This document shows, piece after piece, positions 1 to 8,096 of a stretch of 64,000 nt of DNA. Location: assembly GCF_000473325.1 (NCBI RefSeq), contig NZ_KI421514.1, positions 4,340 to 68,339 of the forward strand, in the 5' to 3' direction. The number at the start of each line of letters is the position of its first letter. The stretch's first letter is position 1. The translations under genes and the position numbers were made by a program. The DNA is from Leisingera caerulea DSM 24564 (GTDB taxonomy: Bacteria > Pseudomonadota > Alphaproteobacteria > Rhodobacterales > Rhodobacteraceae). The notes beneath the pieces are model-generated. The model did no database searches. It was not told the origin of the DNA and saw only the letters and a program-made list of their open reading frames with translations.

Positions 1-34
1 AGGCGTCGTTTTGGAAGATATCCATATGGGCCAT
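1..34 (-). CDS. Major capsid protein (gpE-like), 5' end only
   Basis: Only the first eleven codons are inside the window, reading MAHMDIFQNDA from an ATG preceded by a clear GGGAG ribosome site. The start resembles alphaproteobacterial lambda gpE-type capsid proteins, and the position directly downstream of the decoration protein gene is where gpE is encoded in lambda. Function is therefore inferred mainly from gene order. The rest of the gene lies beyond the left edge. Confidence 0.7.
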   Translation of the reverse strand, partial: MAHMDIFQNDA

Positions 35-91
35 GATTGGCTCCCTTTCTGATGTGCGCCAATCAGGCGCGTTTTCTTCGAAGAGGCTGGA

Positions 92-463
92 TTAGCGGGC
101 CAGCATCCCCAGGGTTTCCAGCTCGGCAACGGCCTGGTCACGCTGGGCCTGGGTTGTCACGCCAGGGCCGAAGATCAGGCCGTGACGCTTCAGGCGGCAA
201 TGGCGCTTCATCAGCACGGCATCCGGCACGTCCGCGCCTGCGGCGGCTGCAGGGGTGCGCAGGACGGCCACGACGGTTTCAGAACCATCAATAGCTGCCG
301 GATCCCAGTAGACCAGCTTACCGGAAGCGGTGATTTCCCCCAGAACCGAACCCGGCTCATAGTCGTTCCCCGCGGCGACGGTGCCGGTGTCACGGCTGAA
401 GTAGCTGTCTTCTTCCCATGCGACGAAATCGCCTGCGGTGTTTCCCTCGGTCAGCGCGTTCAT
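92..463 (-). CDS. Head decoration protein (lambda gpD family)
   Basis: A 123-residue protein that would trimerise on the expanded capsid surface and stabilise it after DNA packaging. Residues 1-60 carry the family-like acidic N-terminus and a GxVLGxIT-type beta stretch, followed by an Ala-rich turn (AAAAGADV) and a C-terminal segment with the usual aromatic/LGM ending. The length is close to lambda gpD (110 residues). It lies between the protease/scaffold gene and the capsid gene, exactly as in lambda. No frameshift or truncation is seen. Family assignment rests on pattern and position; a Cys at residue 88 is not typical. Confidence 0.85.
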   Translation of the reverse strand: MNALTEGNTAGDFVAWEEDSYFSRDTGTVAAGNDYEPGSVLGEITASGKLVYWDPAAIDGSETVVAVLRTPAAAAGADVPDAVLMKRHCRLKRHGLIFGPGVTTQAQRDQAVAELETLGMLAR

Positions 464-517
464 GCTGTTATCTCCAGATTGAGGTCACAAAAAAGCGGGC
501 CAAGGCCCGCGGTGGTC

Positions 518-976
518 TTACTGGCCGCTGAAGCGCGCCTTGGCTTTGGCAGCCAGGCCGCCACCGCGTTCGGCAGCAGGCGGCGGCTGATCCAGGTCGG
601 CTTCGGCTTCGCCCTCCATCAGATCGCTGAGCGTCCGGCCACTCCCCTCTTTGCCCGCGGCAGCCAAGTGCTTCTTTGCCTGCTCCACGGTCATGTGCGG
701 ATCATTGGCGAGGCTGCTGGCCAGAGCACTGCGGCCTTGGGCTTCCTCACACCCGAGGATGCCCATAATCCGCTGGCGCTCCTCATCAGCGCCAGAGGTT
801 GCCGCCAGGGAGGACTGCTTACCCTCCGGCGCCGAGGTGCCTTGCGGCTCCTGCTGGCCGCCGGCATTCGCTTCCGGCGCGCCGCCGCCGTCACCGGCTT
901 CAGGGGTTTTGGTGCCTGCATTCGGCGTATCGTTCACGCCGCCGCCGGACTGTTCGTCGTCTTCAGGGGTTGCCAT
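518..976 (-). CDS. Nested scaffold protein (Nu3-like), internal start
   Basis: An in-frame ATG at codon 319 of the protease gene is preceded by AAGAAGGA about nine bases upstream, a better ribosome site than most genes here have. The resulting 152-residue product begins MATPEDDEQ and comprises only the acidic, Gly/Pro-rich and helical C-terminal part with no protease residues. In lambda the scaffold Nu3 is made in the same way from an internal start in gene C. The internal start is seen in the sequence; that it is used is inferred from lambda. Confidence 0.62.
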   Translation of the reverse strand: MATPEDDEQSGGGVNDTPNAGTKTPEAGDGGGAPEANAGGQQEPQGTSAPEGKQSSLAATSGADEERQRIMGILGCEEAQGRSALASSLANDPHMTVEQAKKHLAAAGKEGSGRTLSDLMEGEAEADLDQPPPAAERGGGLAAKAKARFSGQ

Positions 977-1930
977 CGTCAATGGTCCTTCTTTGGTTGC
1001 GGTTTTGCCCAGCGGCGCCCGCCGCCAGCTGAACTGAGCAGCAAGCTGCTCAAATGCTTCTTTCGGGCTGGCCACCTCATCGGCGAGCCCGGCGTCAACA
1101 GCGTCCTGACCAAGCAGGCACGCGGCCTCTGTCGCCAGCGCAGCGTCGGCTGAAAGGCTGGCACCACGGCCCGCGGCGACGGTTTCAGCGAAGATCCCGC
1201 GCAGTGTCTCCATTTCCCGCTTCAGGCTGTCGCGAACAGCTTCCGGCAGCGGCTCATAGGGGTTGCCATCCGCCTTGTGCTTGCCCGCGGCGATGATGGT
1301 CACGCTGACGCCCACAGCCTCCAGCTGTTGGCTGCGATCCGCGTGCATGCAAATCACTCCGATCGAGCCCGCGCTGCCCGCGCGCGGCACGATGACCCGC
1401 GTTGCCTGCGAAGCCAGCGCGTAGGCCGCAGAATGCGCATTGTCGCAAACAAAGGCATGCACCGGCTTTTCATCACGCGCGGCCCGGATCTCGGCCGCCA
1501 GATCGAAACAGCCGGCAACCTCGCCGCCGTGGCTGTCAATCTCCAGCGCAATGGCGCGAACACTACTATGAGAGGCCGCCGCCTTGATCTGCGCCGAGAT
1601 CCCCTCATAGGACATTTCACCGGAGAAGCTGCCCACCCAGGCGCCGCGATGGATCAGCGTCCCGGTCACCGGGATCACGGCAACGCCGTCGACAATTCGG
1701 AAGGCCTCAGCTTTTCCCGCGCGGATCTGGTCACCAACCCGATCATCCAGCAAAGAGGCAAAAGGCTGGCTGGCGGGCCCAGTCACCGCAACACCTTCGA
1801 ACCCTTTGAGTTCGATCGAACCGCCGCCCAGAATGCGCGAGCCCAGACCCATTACGAAACCTGCAGCCTTGGCAGGCGCAGCCAGAAGCGGCGTGTGAAA
1901 TACACGCTGCGCAATTTGCGGATGCGTCAT
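518..1930 (-). CDS. S49-family capsid maturation protease with scaffold tail
   Basis: A 470-residue protein of the lambda gpC type. Residues about 80-300 form an SppA-like S49 serine protease: the nucleophile is likely Ser167 in NAHSAAY and the general base Lys217 or Lys219 in AGKHKADGNPY, with the oxyanion-type IDSHGGEV motif near residue 131. From about residue 310 the protein becomes acidic, Gly/Pro/Ala-rich and then helical, as expected for a fused scaffolding domain. The protease would process portal and scaffold during procapsid assembly. It starts 4 bp after the portal stop. A strong ribosome site precedes Met319, so the C-terminal part can probably be made alone (see the nested entry). 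Confidence 0.92.
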   Translation of the reverse strand: MTHPQIAQRVFHTPLLAAPAKAAGFVMGLGSRILGGGSIELKGFEGVAVTGPASQPFASLLDDRVGDQIRAGKAEAFRIVDGVAVIPVTGTLIHRGAWVGSFSGEMSYEGISAQIKAAASHSSVRAIALEIDSHGGEVAGCFDLAAEIRAARDEKPVHAFVCDNAHSAAYALASQATRVIVPRAGSAGSIGVICMHADRSQQLEAVGVSVTIIAAGKHKADGNPYEPLPEAVRDSLKREMETLRGIFAETVAAGRGASLSADAALATEAACLLGQDAVDAGLADEVASPKEAFEQLAAQFSWRRAPLGKTATKEGPLTMATPEDDEQSGGGVNDTPNAGTKTPEAGDGGGAPEANAGGQQEPQGTSAPEGKQSSLAATSGADEERQRIMGILGCEEAQGRSALASSLANDPHMTVEQAKKHLAAAGKEGSGRTLSDLMEGEAEADLDQPPPAAERGGGLAAKAKARFSGQ

Positions 1931-1934
1931 GTGA

Positions 1935-3566
1935 TTATTCCTCGGAGTTCAAGGCCGGGCCGCCGTTGTGGCCCAGCAGCTTGGCGAAACTTTCCTGCAT
2001 CGGGTGCAGAACGCCCGCGGGCATTTTGCCCATTTCGTCTTTGATCTGATCCATGTTGTCGCCCCAGTCGGAGCCGGTCAGCTCGGCCGCCTCATCTTCC
2101 AGCGTCGAGACACCCAGCGCCACGCGCATCGCCGCCGCCTGGATCTCCTTGACCGGATCCACGAACCCGCGGCCGGGCCCAACCCATTTGGCCCGTGAAT
2201 AGGCCATCCAGTTCTGATGGAAGTCCGGCGCGTTCTGCGGCAGCCGGATCCGGCGATCCAGAACCATTTCCTCCAGCCAGGACATGAAGAAAGGCTGGCA
2301 AAAGCCTTGCGCAAAGGCTGTCCGGCGGACAGTCCAGCCGCGCCAGATCTCGATCAGCGCAGCACGGGCGCTGGAGTAGTTCGTCTTGCTCCAGTCACTG
2401 GCCAGCTGCTCATAAGAAATGCCCAGACCGCTGGCGACATGGCGCAGCACCGCGGCTTCAAAGTCGGCAAACTGCGCCGCCGGGCGCGCGGTCTGGACCA
2501 TGCCGATTTCATCATTCGGAAACAGCGCCTGGATCCGCGCACCGCCAACCTTGATCGAGTTTTCCTGATAGAACTGGCTGCGCTCACCTACCCAGCCGCT
2601 TGCTGCAGACCCCTCTTTGGTGATGCCGTCCTCACCAAACATTTCCTCCATGGCCTCAGGACCCATGGGCGACTTGATGAAGGCGGCCAGCACAGCATTG
2701 ATCACGGCGGCCTGCAGCTCCACTTTCGAATAGTGGTCTTCCATCCGCAGCTTTTCGACGATCGGCGCCATGCGGGAGACGCCGCGGGTTTGGCCGTCAC
2801 GCAACTTGTCAAAGAAATGGATGACGATCGGACGGCCCCACCGGGTTTCCCGCCGGATGCGTTTCCACTTCACCCCCTCAACCCCGGCCCAGCGGTCACT
2901 TTGGTGCGCCTCGCGGAAGTTGTAGGCCAGCGCCACGCCGTCGCGGGACAGGTCGATGCCGCCGCGCAGGAAACGCTCATCAGCGCGGTCATGCGGATTT
3001 GACAGCAAGTCGGGATCCACGAGCCGCAGGCAGGTTTTGGTTGGCCGGCGCTTCCGCCAGTTGTTCAGCCCCAGCGCCTCGCCTTCCAGCAGGTAGCCTC
3101 GGTAGGCGGTGCCGAACATCTGCGGAACCGTTTGCGAGCGGGTCACATCGGCATACTTGCGGGGATCTTCCGCGTAGCTGCGCCATTCACTGGTGACCTG
3201 TTCCTTGAACTCATTGGCCCATTCCTTGCTCAACCCCAGAGCGCGCCAATCCGGTTTCACGAATGGGCGGAAATTGCCTCCGATGATCGCATCAACTTCC
3301 TTGCCCACCGCGCCAGCAGCAAAGCCGTTGTTGCGCGCCAAGTCGCGCGTGCGGGCGTTGATCACCTTCCGGGCCGGGCCAATTTCAGCATCCGCCGACA
3401 TGGTGCGCGGCTGGAAACCCGACATGGTTTCAATTCCGCGGTCACCGGCCACATAGGGCGAGCTACCGCCAAAGCCAGCCTCCCGGCGCGCAGCGGCCTG
3501 CGGCTTGAACCCAGCGTCTTGGGCCTGCTTTTTCGACGGAACCAGCCGCTGCAGAAACGCTTTCAA
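1935..3566 (-). CDS. Portal protein (lambda gpB family)
   Basis: A 543-residue portal protein, the dodecameric ring at the capsid vertex through which DNA is packaged and to which the head-tail joining proteins attach. Family features include the early segment with ARTRDLARNNGFAAGAVGKEVDAI-like spacing, a central DRWAGVEGVKWKRIRRE stretch, IHFFDKLRDGQTRGVSRMAP and the FADFEAAVLRHVASGLGISYEQLASDWS core, all characteristic of lambda-type portals. The length matches the family (about 500-550). The start is a TTG that overlaps the gpW stop (TTGA), so translation is probably coupled; the first in-frame ATG would remove conserved N-terminal residues. Confidence 0.93.
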   Translation of the reverse strand: MKAFLQRLVPSKKQAQDAGFKPQAAARREAGFGGSSPYVAGDRGIETMSGFQPRTMSADAEIGPARKVINARTRDLARNNGFAAGAVGKEVDAIIGGNFRPFVKPDWRALGLSKEWANEFKEQVTSEWRSYAEDPRKYADVTRSQTVPQMFGTAYRGYLLEGEALGLNNWRKRRPTKTCLRLVDPDLLSNPHDRADERFLRGGIDLSRDGVALAYNFREAHQSDRWAGVEGVKWKRIRRETRWGRPIVIHFFDKLRDGQTRGVSRMAPIVEKLRMEDHYSKVELQAAVINAVLAAFIKSPMGPEAMEEMFGEDGITKEGSAASGWVGERSQFYQENSIKVGGARIQALFPNDEIGMVQTARPAAQFADFEAAVLRHVASGLGISYEQLASDWSKTNYSSARAALIEIWRGWTVRRTAFAQGFCQPFFMSWLEEMVLDRRIRLPQNAPDFHQNWMAYSRAKWVGPGRGFVDPVKEIQAAAMRVALGVSTLEDEAAELTGSDWGDNMDQIKDEMGKMPAGVLHPMQESFAKLLGHNGGPALNSEE

Positions 3567-3778
3567 AACGAAACCCTCCGGGACCCAAGACGGGAGCGCC
3601 CCAGCTTGCGCTGCAGCTCGTTGATCCGGCGGCGCAGACCGGTTTCGGTCGGCTTGGCGAATTTCGTGCCGTGGCCGTCATAATCCACTTCGGTCACCTG
3701 GCCGCCGGTCAGCAGCCGATGCAGCGCGTCTTCCGCCTCTGCCAGCTGCGCTTCCAGCTTTTCTCTATCGATTGACAT
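3563..3778 (-). CDS. Head-tail joining protein gpW
   Basis: A 71-residue homologue of lambda gpW (68 residues), which binds the portal after packaging and allows gpFII and the tail to attach. The visible pattern matches: an N-terminal helix ending in ALHRLLTGGQV, a beta-hairpin around TEVDYDGHGTKFAKPT and a second helix LRRRINELQRKLG. It overlaps both neighbours, the terminase large subunit stop upstream and the portal start downstream, in the same A-W-B order as lambda. No anomalies. Confidence 0.9.
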   Translation of the reverse strand: MSIDREKLEAQLAEAEDALHRLLTGGQVTEVDYDGHGTKFAKPTETGLRRRINELQRKLGRSRLGSRRVSF

Positions 3779-5780
3779 TCAGCATCCCTGACAGGCTCTG
3801 CCGCTTTTCAGCGGGCTTTGGTTTCTTGGTTGCGGCGGCCTCGGCCGAGACTGGCACTACCGCATCGAACAGGTCGCCTTGCTGTTCGGGGGGCACCGCG
3901 CCGCGCTCAGCCTCCAGGGCATCCCACTGAGCGTCAGTCAGCGACGCCCAGCCTTTCCGCAGCGCTCCGGCTTCAGCGTAAAGCTCGGTATCCAGCACCT
4001 CGTTTCGCCGCGTCGGCTCCACCAGCTCCCACTTCGCAGTGACCGTCCCTGATCTCTGTCTGGTCAGGGTCCGGACCTCCGAGACGAACTGCCGGTAAAA
4101 CTCATCCCCGAGCCCTTTGGCGAAGTGACAGTAACCGCGCTCCGCCGGGTCCAGCTGCTCCACCCATTTGTAAAGCTGCCCCTTCATGCTGGAGACGTTG
4201 AGGATGAACGCCCGCTTCTGCTGGCGCTTCGCTTTGCCGTCTTTGCGGCGCTCAAACTTCTGCGGCACCATGTTCGGGCCGTTCTGGTTGCTGCCGCCCT
4301 TCACGATGATCACCCGGTGCCAGGAGTGCTTCTTGGCCCAATCCCAGACATCATCCGTATAGGTGCCGCCATCGATCGCCAAAACGTCGAGCTTGACCTT
4401 GAACCCCAGTTCCGTCCGCCACTCCGCGGCCAGGTAAGCATCTAGGGTATCCCGGCATTCCTTGGTGCTGATGTGGTGCGGAATGATCTTATAATGCACC
4501 GTCCAGCGCTGCCGGTTCCGGCAGAAGCACTTGAAATGCACTTCGGTGCGATCATCCTGACAGTCGACACCTGCGCTGAAAATGAACCCGGTGGCAGGCA
4601 GAATTCCCACCGGCAGGGGCCGGATCCCGTCTTCGATCTCGTCGGCTTCCTCGACGCGGTTTTTCAGAACTTCCCAGTCCATCGAGCCCGAGGACTGCTC
4701 ATAGGCCAGTCCCAGAACATCATTGAAAAACGTCTGTTCGGTTTCGGCCTCTACCGACTGTTTCTTCTCTTCCTTGCTGGCTTCGCCTTCCGTGCGAGTC
4801 CAGCCCATGACGCGGGCGTATTCCTTGGCGATCGAGGCCCAGTCCCGCTGCGGCGCGTAAGCCCGCCACAGGAAGAACCCCGGGTGGTCCCCCTTCGGGT
4901 TGGTCGCCCGCCAGCGGCCCCGGCGGACAATCTCTTCCTTGTGCTTGTGTTCGATCTTGCCCTGGCAGGGCTCGCAGCGGAAATGGGCGTCCTCAAGGTT
5001 AGTCGGATTAATATTCTCGACAAAATTCTCCCAGGTCAGCGCGGCCATGTGGCCGCAATGCGGGCAGGGAACCTCATAGACGCGCTGGTCGCTCCGCGCA
5101 TATGCCCGGTTGATCCGGCAGGTGCCCTTGATCAGCGGAGTCGACACCCGCAAGATCTTGGCTTCTTCGAAACCGCTGGCCCGGCTTTCCGCAAGGGCTT
5201 CCGGATCGCCCTTGTCCGTCATCTCGAACTTCGCCAGGTCATCCATGATGACCAGGCGGCGGGATGTGCCGGTCAAGTCGGCCGGGGAACCGGAAGAAGC
5301 AACTTTCAGGCTGCCGTCACGCGCAACGGTTTCCTGATTGAATTTCTGGTCTCGGTTCTCACCGCCGGCCAATCCATCGCCGAAGATCCGCTTCAGATCC
5401 GGCGCCTGGCGCCGCATCGGCTTCCACTTGTTGTCCACCCACTCTGTGGCGGCCGACATGGTGGGATGAACCACCAGGCTGTCCAGCGCAGTGCTGTTGT
5501 GCCAGGCGCCCAGCGTCGGCTGGATGATGGAAACCGTCTTCCCCCATTGCGCCGAACCGAGGATTGTCACTTCCCGGCAGGGGTGTTCCGGTGAAAGAAC
5601 CTCGTGGATCTCCCGCAGGAACGCAAAGCGTTCAATATCGAAAGGCCCCGGCATCGGCGAGCGCGCGTCGAAGACGATATTGTCTTCGCACCACTTGGTG
5701 ATATCCGGCGGCGGCGGCGGCGCCATGGCTTGCGACAGGGCGAGCCCGACCACACCGGCTGCAGAAGTGAGGAACCCCAT
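3765..5780 (-). CDS. Terminase large subunit (lambda gpA family)
   Basis: A 671-residue packaging motor with N-terminal ATPase and C-terminal nuclease. Walker A is the deviant GSAQWGKT (about residues 75-82) and Walker B is RLVIMDD (about 175-181), with an adjacent SSGSPADLTGTSRR stretch typical of gpA. A zinc-binding pair CPHC/CEPC follows near residues 239-272. The nuclease region holds LAIDGGTYTDDVWDW with likely metal-binding aspartates. I chose the ATG forming TGATG with the small-subunit stop because AGGA lies just upstream; an ATG two codons earlier is possible. It works with the small subunit next door and the cos region presumed upstream of that. Confidence 0.94.
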   Translation of the reverse strand: MGFLTSAAGVVGLALSQAMAPPPPPDITKWCEDNIVFDARSPMPGPFDIERFAFLREIHEVLSPEHPCREVTILGSAQWGKTVSIIQPTLGAWHNSTALDSLVVHPTMSAATEWVDNKWKPMRRQAPDLKRIFGDGLAGGENRDQKFNQETVARDGSLKVASSGSPADLTGTSRRLVIMDDLAKFEMTDKGDPEALAESRASGFEEAKILRVSTPLIKGTCRINRAYARSDQRVYEVPCPHCGHMAALTWENFVENINPTNLEDAHFRCEPCQGKIEHKHKEEIVRRGRWRATNPKGDHPGFFLWRAYAPQRDWASIAKEYARVMGWTRTEGEASKEEKKQSVEAETEQTFFNDVLGLAYEQSSGSMDWEVLKNRVEEADEIEDGIRPLPVGILPATGFIFSAGVDCQDDRTEVHFKCFCRNRQRWTVHYKIIPHHISTKECRDTLDAYLAAEWRTELGFKVKLDVLAIDGGTYTDDVWDWAKKHSWHRVIIVKGGSNQNGPNMVPQKFERRKDGKAKRQQKRAFILNVSSMKGQLYKWVEQLDPAERGYCHFAKGLGDEFYRQFVSEVRTLTRQRSGTVTAKWELVEPTRRNEVLDTELYAEAGALRKGWASLTDAQWDALEAERGAVPPEQQGDLFDAVVPVSAEAAATKKPKPAEKRQSLSGMLNVNR

Positions 5781-6412
5781 CAGCAATCCTGCGCCTTTTC
5801 GTCCTCAGACATGTCCGCGGACTGAGCATCGTCAGCGAGCTTGCGCGACCGCTTGTCCCGGTGGCCGCGCCATGTGTCGATCAGCAGTTTCTTGACCGAT
5901 TTGAAGTCGACTCCGAATTCATCCGCAACGGCACGAGCGCCCACCCGCATAACCTGCTCGAATTCTGCGATCTCCTGACTGATCAGCTTTTTGACTTCCA
6001 GCTCGACTTCCGAGGCCAGGACATACAGGCCTTCCGCTTCGGCATTCTGGCGGCGCAATTTTCGCGCTTCTTCCACTGCCTTTTGCGTGCGGGCAAGGCT
6101 GTAGCCGTCCTGATCCTCTTCCGGCAGACGGCGCGCACCGGCGCCGATCTCAGACTGGCCCAGCGGCAGCTCTTCACCCTGCTGATCGGCCAGGTTCTGC
6201 AAAGCCTCGCGGGTGCCAGCCCCGTTGCCAAGCATCTGCCCGGGATCAAGCCTCTGGCCCAGTGCGGCCCGGCATTTTTCGAGATCAAACCGGCGGTGCC
6301 TTCCCTCGCCCGTGTAACACCCGGCCAGCTGACCACTGGACACCATTTGACTGATACGCCCCTTCGACTTGTTCAGTTTTTTGGCGAGTTCAGATGCTGT
6401 CACTGTGGTCAT
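5780..6412 (-). CDS. Terminase small subunit (Nu1-like)
   Basis: A 210-residue DNA-recognition subunit. Residues 1-50 form a winged helix-turn-helix (TASELAKKLNKSKGRISQMVSSGQL, then the wing GRHRRFDLEKC), as in Nu1 and other MerR/AlpA-like terminase small subunits. The middle is polar linker and the C-terminal helical part (about 100-200) should bind the large subunit. It would bind cosB-type sites, expected just upstream of its own start as in lambda. The ATG has little ribosome-site character and is preceded by tandem TTTAG/CTAAA repeats, which may be its own binding sites. Confidence 0.88.
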   Translation of the reverse strand: MTTVTASELAKKLNKSKGRISQMVSSGQLAGCYTGEGRHRRFDLEKCRAALGQRLDPGQMLGNGAGTREALQNLADQQGEELPLGQSEIGAGARRLPEEDQDGYSLARTQKAVEEARKLRRQNAEAEGLYVLASEVELEVKKLISQEIAEFEQVMRVGARAVADEFGVDFKSVKKLLIDTWRGHRDKRSRKLADDAQSADMSEDEKAQDC

Positions 6413-6616
6413 GTTTAGTGTTTAGTTTAGGCTTTCCAATTGGTTTAGCGGACTAAAACTCATGCCCCTCGACGCCCCGTATACGTTCGAAGCGCCGGGA
6501 AGGACCCGCCGTTTTCTGAGGCTGGAAGGGGTTGGGGAAATGCGAGCGCCCGGGGCGGGATCTCCGCTCCGGGCGCAATTCGGTCGACTGCAACATGTCA
6601 ACAGATTGACATTCGG
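6413..6616. other. Non-coding gap before terminase genes, candidate cos region
   Basis: Two hundred bases without a convincing gene. Close to the small-terminase start there are four TTTAG copies (6414-6418, 6421-6425, 6426-6430, 6444-6448), the last forming a dyad with CTAAA at 6453-6457. Further on is a long GC-rich hairpin with arms of about 14 bp (6546-6576), lacking a T run. In lambda the cos site (nicking site, cosB repeats) sits exactly here, before the small terminase gene. The repeats and hairpin are seen; the cos role is inferred from gene order. Confidence 0.45.
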
Positions 6617-7318
6617 TCAAGCCCCCTTCCAAGGCGCACGCGGCGGCAGCGAGTTCGACACAGTGAAGGAAGTGAGGTGGCACGCCATCTGAAAGATGAA
6701 CTGCAAATGGTGGATGGCCCCCCGCCAATCCAGATAACGGCGGCGCGCTGCCGCGATCATCCTGGCATCCACCGGGTAGGTGACCGGGCACCAATAGCCA
6801 TTGTCACGCCCCGCCACCTGATCGGCTGGCCAACGCAACCCCGGAACGCGGCAGACCTCACGAACAGCGTAGCGGCCATGCTTGCTGCCCCGCCAATCGA
6901 CCGGCTCACAGGCAGGCACGGCGCCACCCATCCAATCCGGCACCTCACCAGCACGGGCCAGCTCAGCAATCATAACCGCCATCCGGCGCCCGCCATAGGT
7001 TTCCGGCAGGCAGGCAAGCGAAGCGGCAACCATATCCGCATCATGGTGACGCGGCGAACTGCCGCCACCCTGAATGCGGCCTTTAACACCCAAGCGGGCC
7101 TGTTCGATCAAGATCCACTCCATCCCGAAACCGGGACGCGCACCTGTTTCCCGCTCAATCTCATCAAAGTCCAACCCGACCTTTTCGCGCTGAAAGGCCC
7201 ACTCGATCAGCTCCAGCGCGCTCACCTCCAGCTTGCCAGTGCGCGGCGCCTGAACGGCTGCGCCAACTGCCCGCTTAGGATCAGCAAATGCCCCTTGATG
7301 CGCGACTGCCAAGTTCAT
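6617..7318 (-). CDS. Unknown phage protein before the packaging genes
   Basis: A 233-residue protein that I do not recognise as a named family. It contains an N-terminal helix-rich part (LEVSALELIEWAFQREKV), a Gly-rich middle (IQGGGSSPRHHDADMVAASLACLPE) and a C-terminal Trp- and Arg-rich region. It starts at an ATG overlapping the upstream stop (ATGA), so it belongs to the same leftward early operon, and it is the last gene before the terminase block. That is where lambdoid phages keep a late-gene activator (Q-like or other). The position suggests, but does not show, such a role. Confidence 0.6.
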   Translation of the reverse strand: MNLAVAHQGAFADPKRAVGAAVQAPRTGKLEVSALELIEWAFQREKVGLDFDEIERETGARPGFGMEWILIEQARLGVKGRIQGGGSSPRHHDADMVAASLACLPETYGGRRMAVMIAELARAGEVPDWMGGAVPACEPVDWRGSKHGRYAVREVCRVPGLRWPADQVAGRDNGYWCPVTYPVDARMIAAARRRYLDWRGAIHHLQFIFQMACHLTSFTVSNSLPPRAPWKGA

Positions 7319-7908
7319 GTCCGCACCTCTGCCCGCTGCGCCCGCGCCTCATCGGCAATATCCCGGCACTTTTGAAGGGCTGCCCGGCGCCGGTCGCGGA
7401 ACGCAGTTTCCTCAGCGCTGACAACACCGCCGCGGGCCATACGCGCCTCAATATCCTGCAGGCGCCGCATGGGATCATCAGCCTCTGCCTTAATCTTCGA
7501 TATCGTCCAAGCGCCAGGCCACTCACGGTTCCCCTTCAACCAGATCAGAAGTTCTGGAGCCCAGCCCACAGCCAACGCCGCTTGCCCCATCTGATGCGCA
7601 AAGACTTTCAGCATCAGCGGCGACGGCCCGGTTTCCGGCGGCTCGATCCGACGCGCTTCCTTAAGGATGTGAAGGGCAATAGGAAACCGGTCCCGCTCCT
7701 TGCCGCCCGGGTGCGCCTCGCACCATTCCCGCAGCTCCTCCAAACTTTTGGGCTGCATGTAGGCCAACATTTGGCGCAGCTCTTTCTTCATGGTTTCGAA
7801 CTGCTCTTTTCGCATGGTCCCGGGCTTGGTCAGCCCCAATGCCTCCAGCGGCTCAATCAGCAATTCCTTGACCCGCTTTTCGCCTGCGGCCTGCTCTTTC
7901 TCATTCAT
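7315..7908 (-). CDS. Unknown phage early protein, helical
   Basis: A 197-residue, highly charged and largely helical protein (many Lys/Glu/Arg), for example KRVKELLIEPLEALGLTK near the start and MRRLQDIEARMARGG near residue 150. No signal peptide or membrane segment is visible. It is coupled by ATGA overlap to the following unknown gene and is separated from the replication-like gene upstream by a 184-bp leader rich in dyads. I do not recognise the family. Its place between replication and packaging genes suggests a DNA-metabolism or regulatory accessory. Confidence 0.6.
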   Translation of the reverse strand: MNEKEQAAGEKRVKELLIEPLEALGLTKPGTMRKEQFETMKKELRQMLAYMQPKSLEELREWCEAHPGGKERDRFPIALHILKEARRIEPPETGPSPLMLKVFAHQMGQAALAVGWAPELLIWLKGNREWPGAWTISKIKAEADDPMRRLQDIEARMARGGVVSAEETAFRDRRRAALQKCRDIADEARAQRAEVRT

Positions 7909-8025
7909 TTCCGCATTCCCTCATTCTCAGCAATCCCACGTTCCCACCGGCTCTCCGGCCTGCGTTCGGTCCCTGTAAGGTGTTTTATATTCTTCTGTTT
8001 TTTATTGTTCTGTCCTGTAGGGCAA

Positions 8026-8096
8026 TTTCACTGAAAGGCCCGAAATAGGACTGAAATCCGGTGAAATCATTTCACTTCATTTCAGGTGAATTTCAC
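8026..8096. repeat. Dense dyad/iteron cluster of GTGAAAT/ATTTCAC motifs
   Basis: Within 71 bp there are a TTTCACTGAAA palindrome (8026-8036), a 35-bp near-perfect dyad centred on 8068 (outer CTGAAAT/ATTTCAG and inner GTGAAAT/ATTTCAC arms; 14 of 17 positions pair) and a GTGAATTTCAC palindrome (8086-8096). The cluster directly follows, and slightly overlaps, the stop of the replication-like gene. Such clustering is typical of initiator-binding sites at a replication origin or of an operator. A short AT-rich tract lies alongside (7981-8020). Confidence 0.6.

Noticed and set aside
6546..6576. Terminator between early and packaging genes
   Set aside because: Long stem but no T tract on the minus strand; might instead belong to the cos region or be an antitermination site.
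6453..6794. 113-codon minus-strand frame between the terminase and the unknown gene
   Set aside because: Overlaps another coding frame and the GC hairpin, with Pro/Arg-rich product; not supported.
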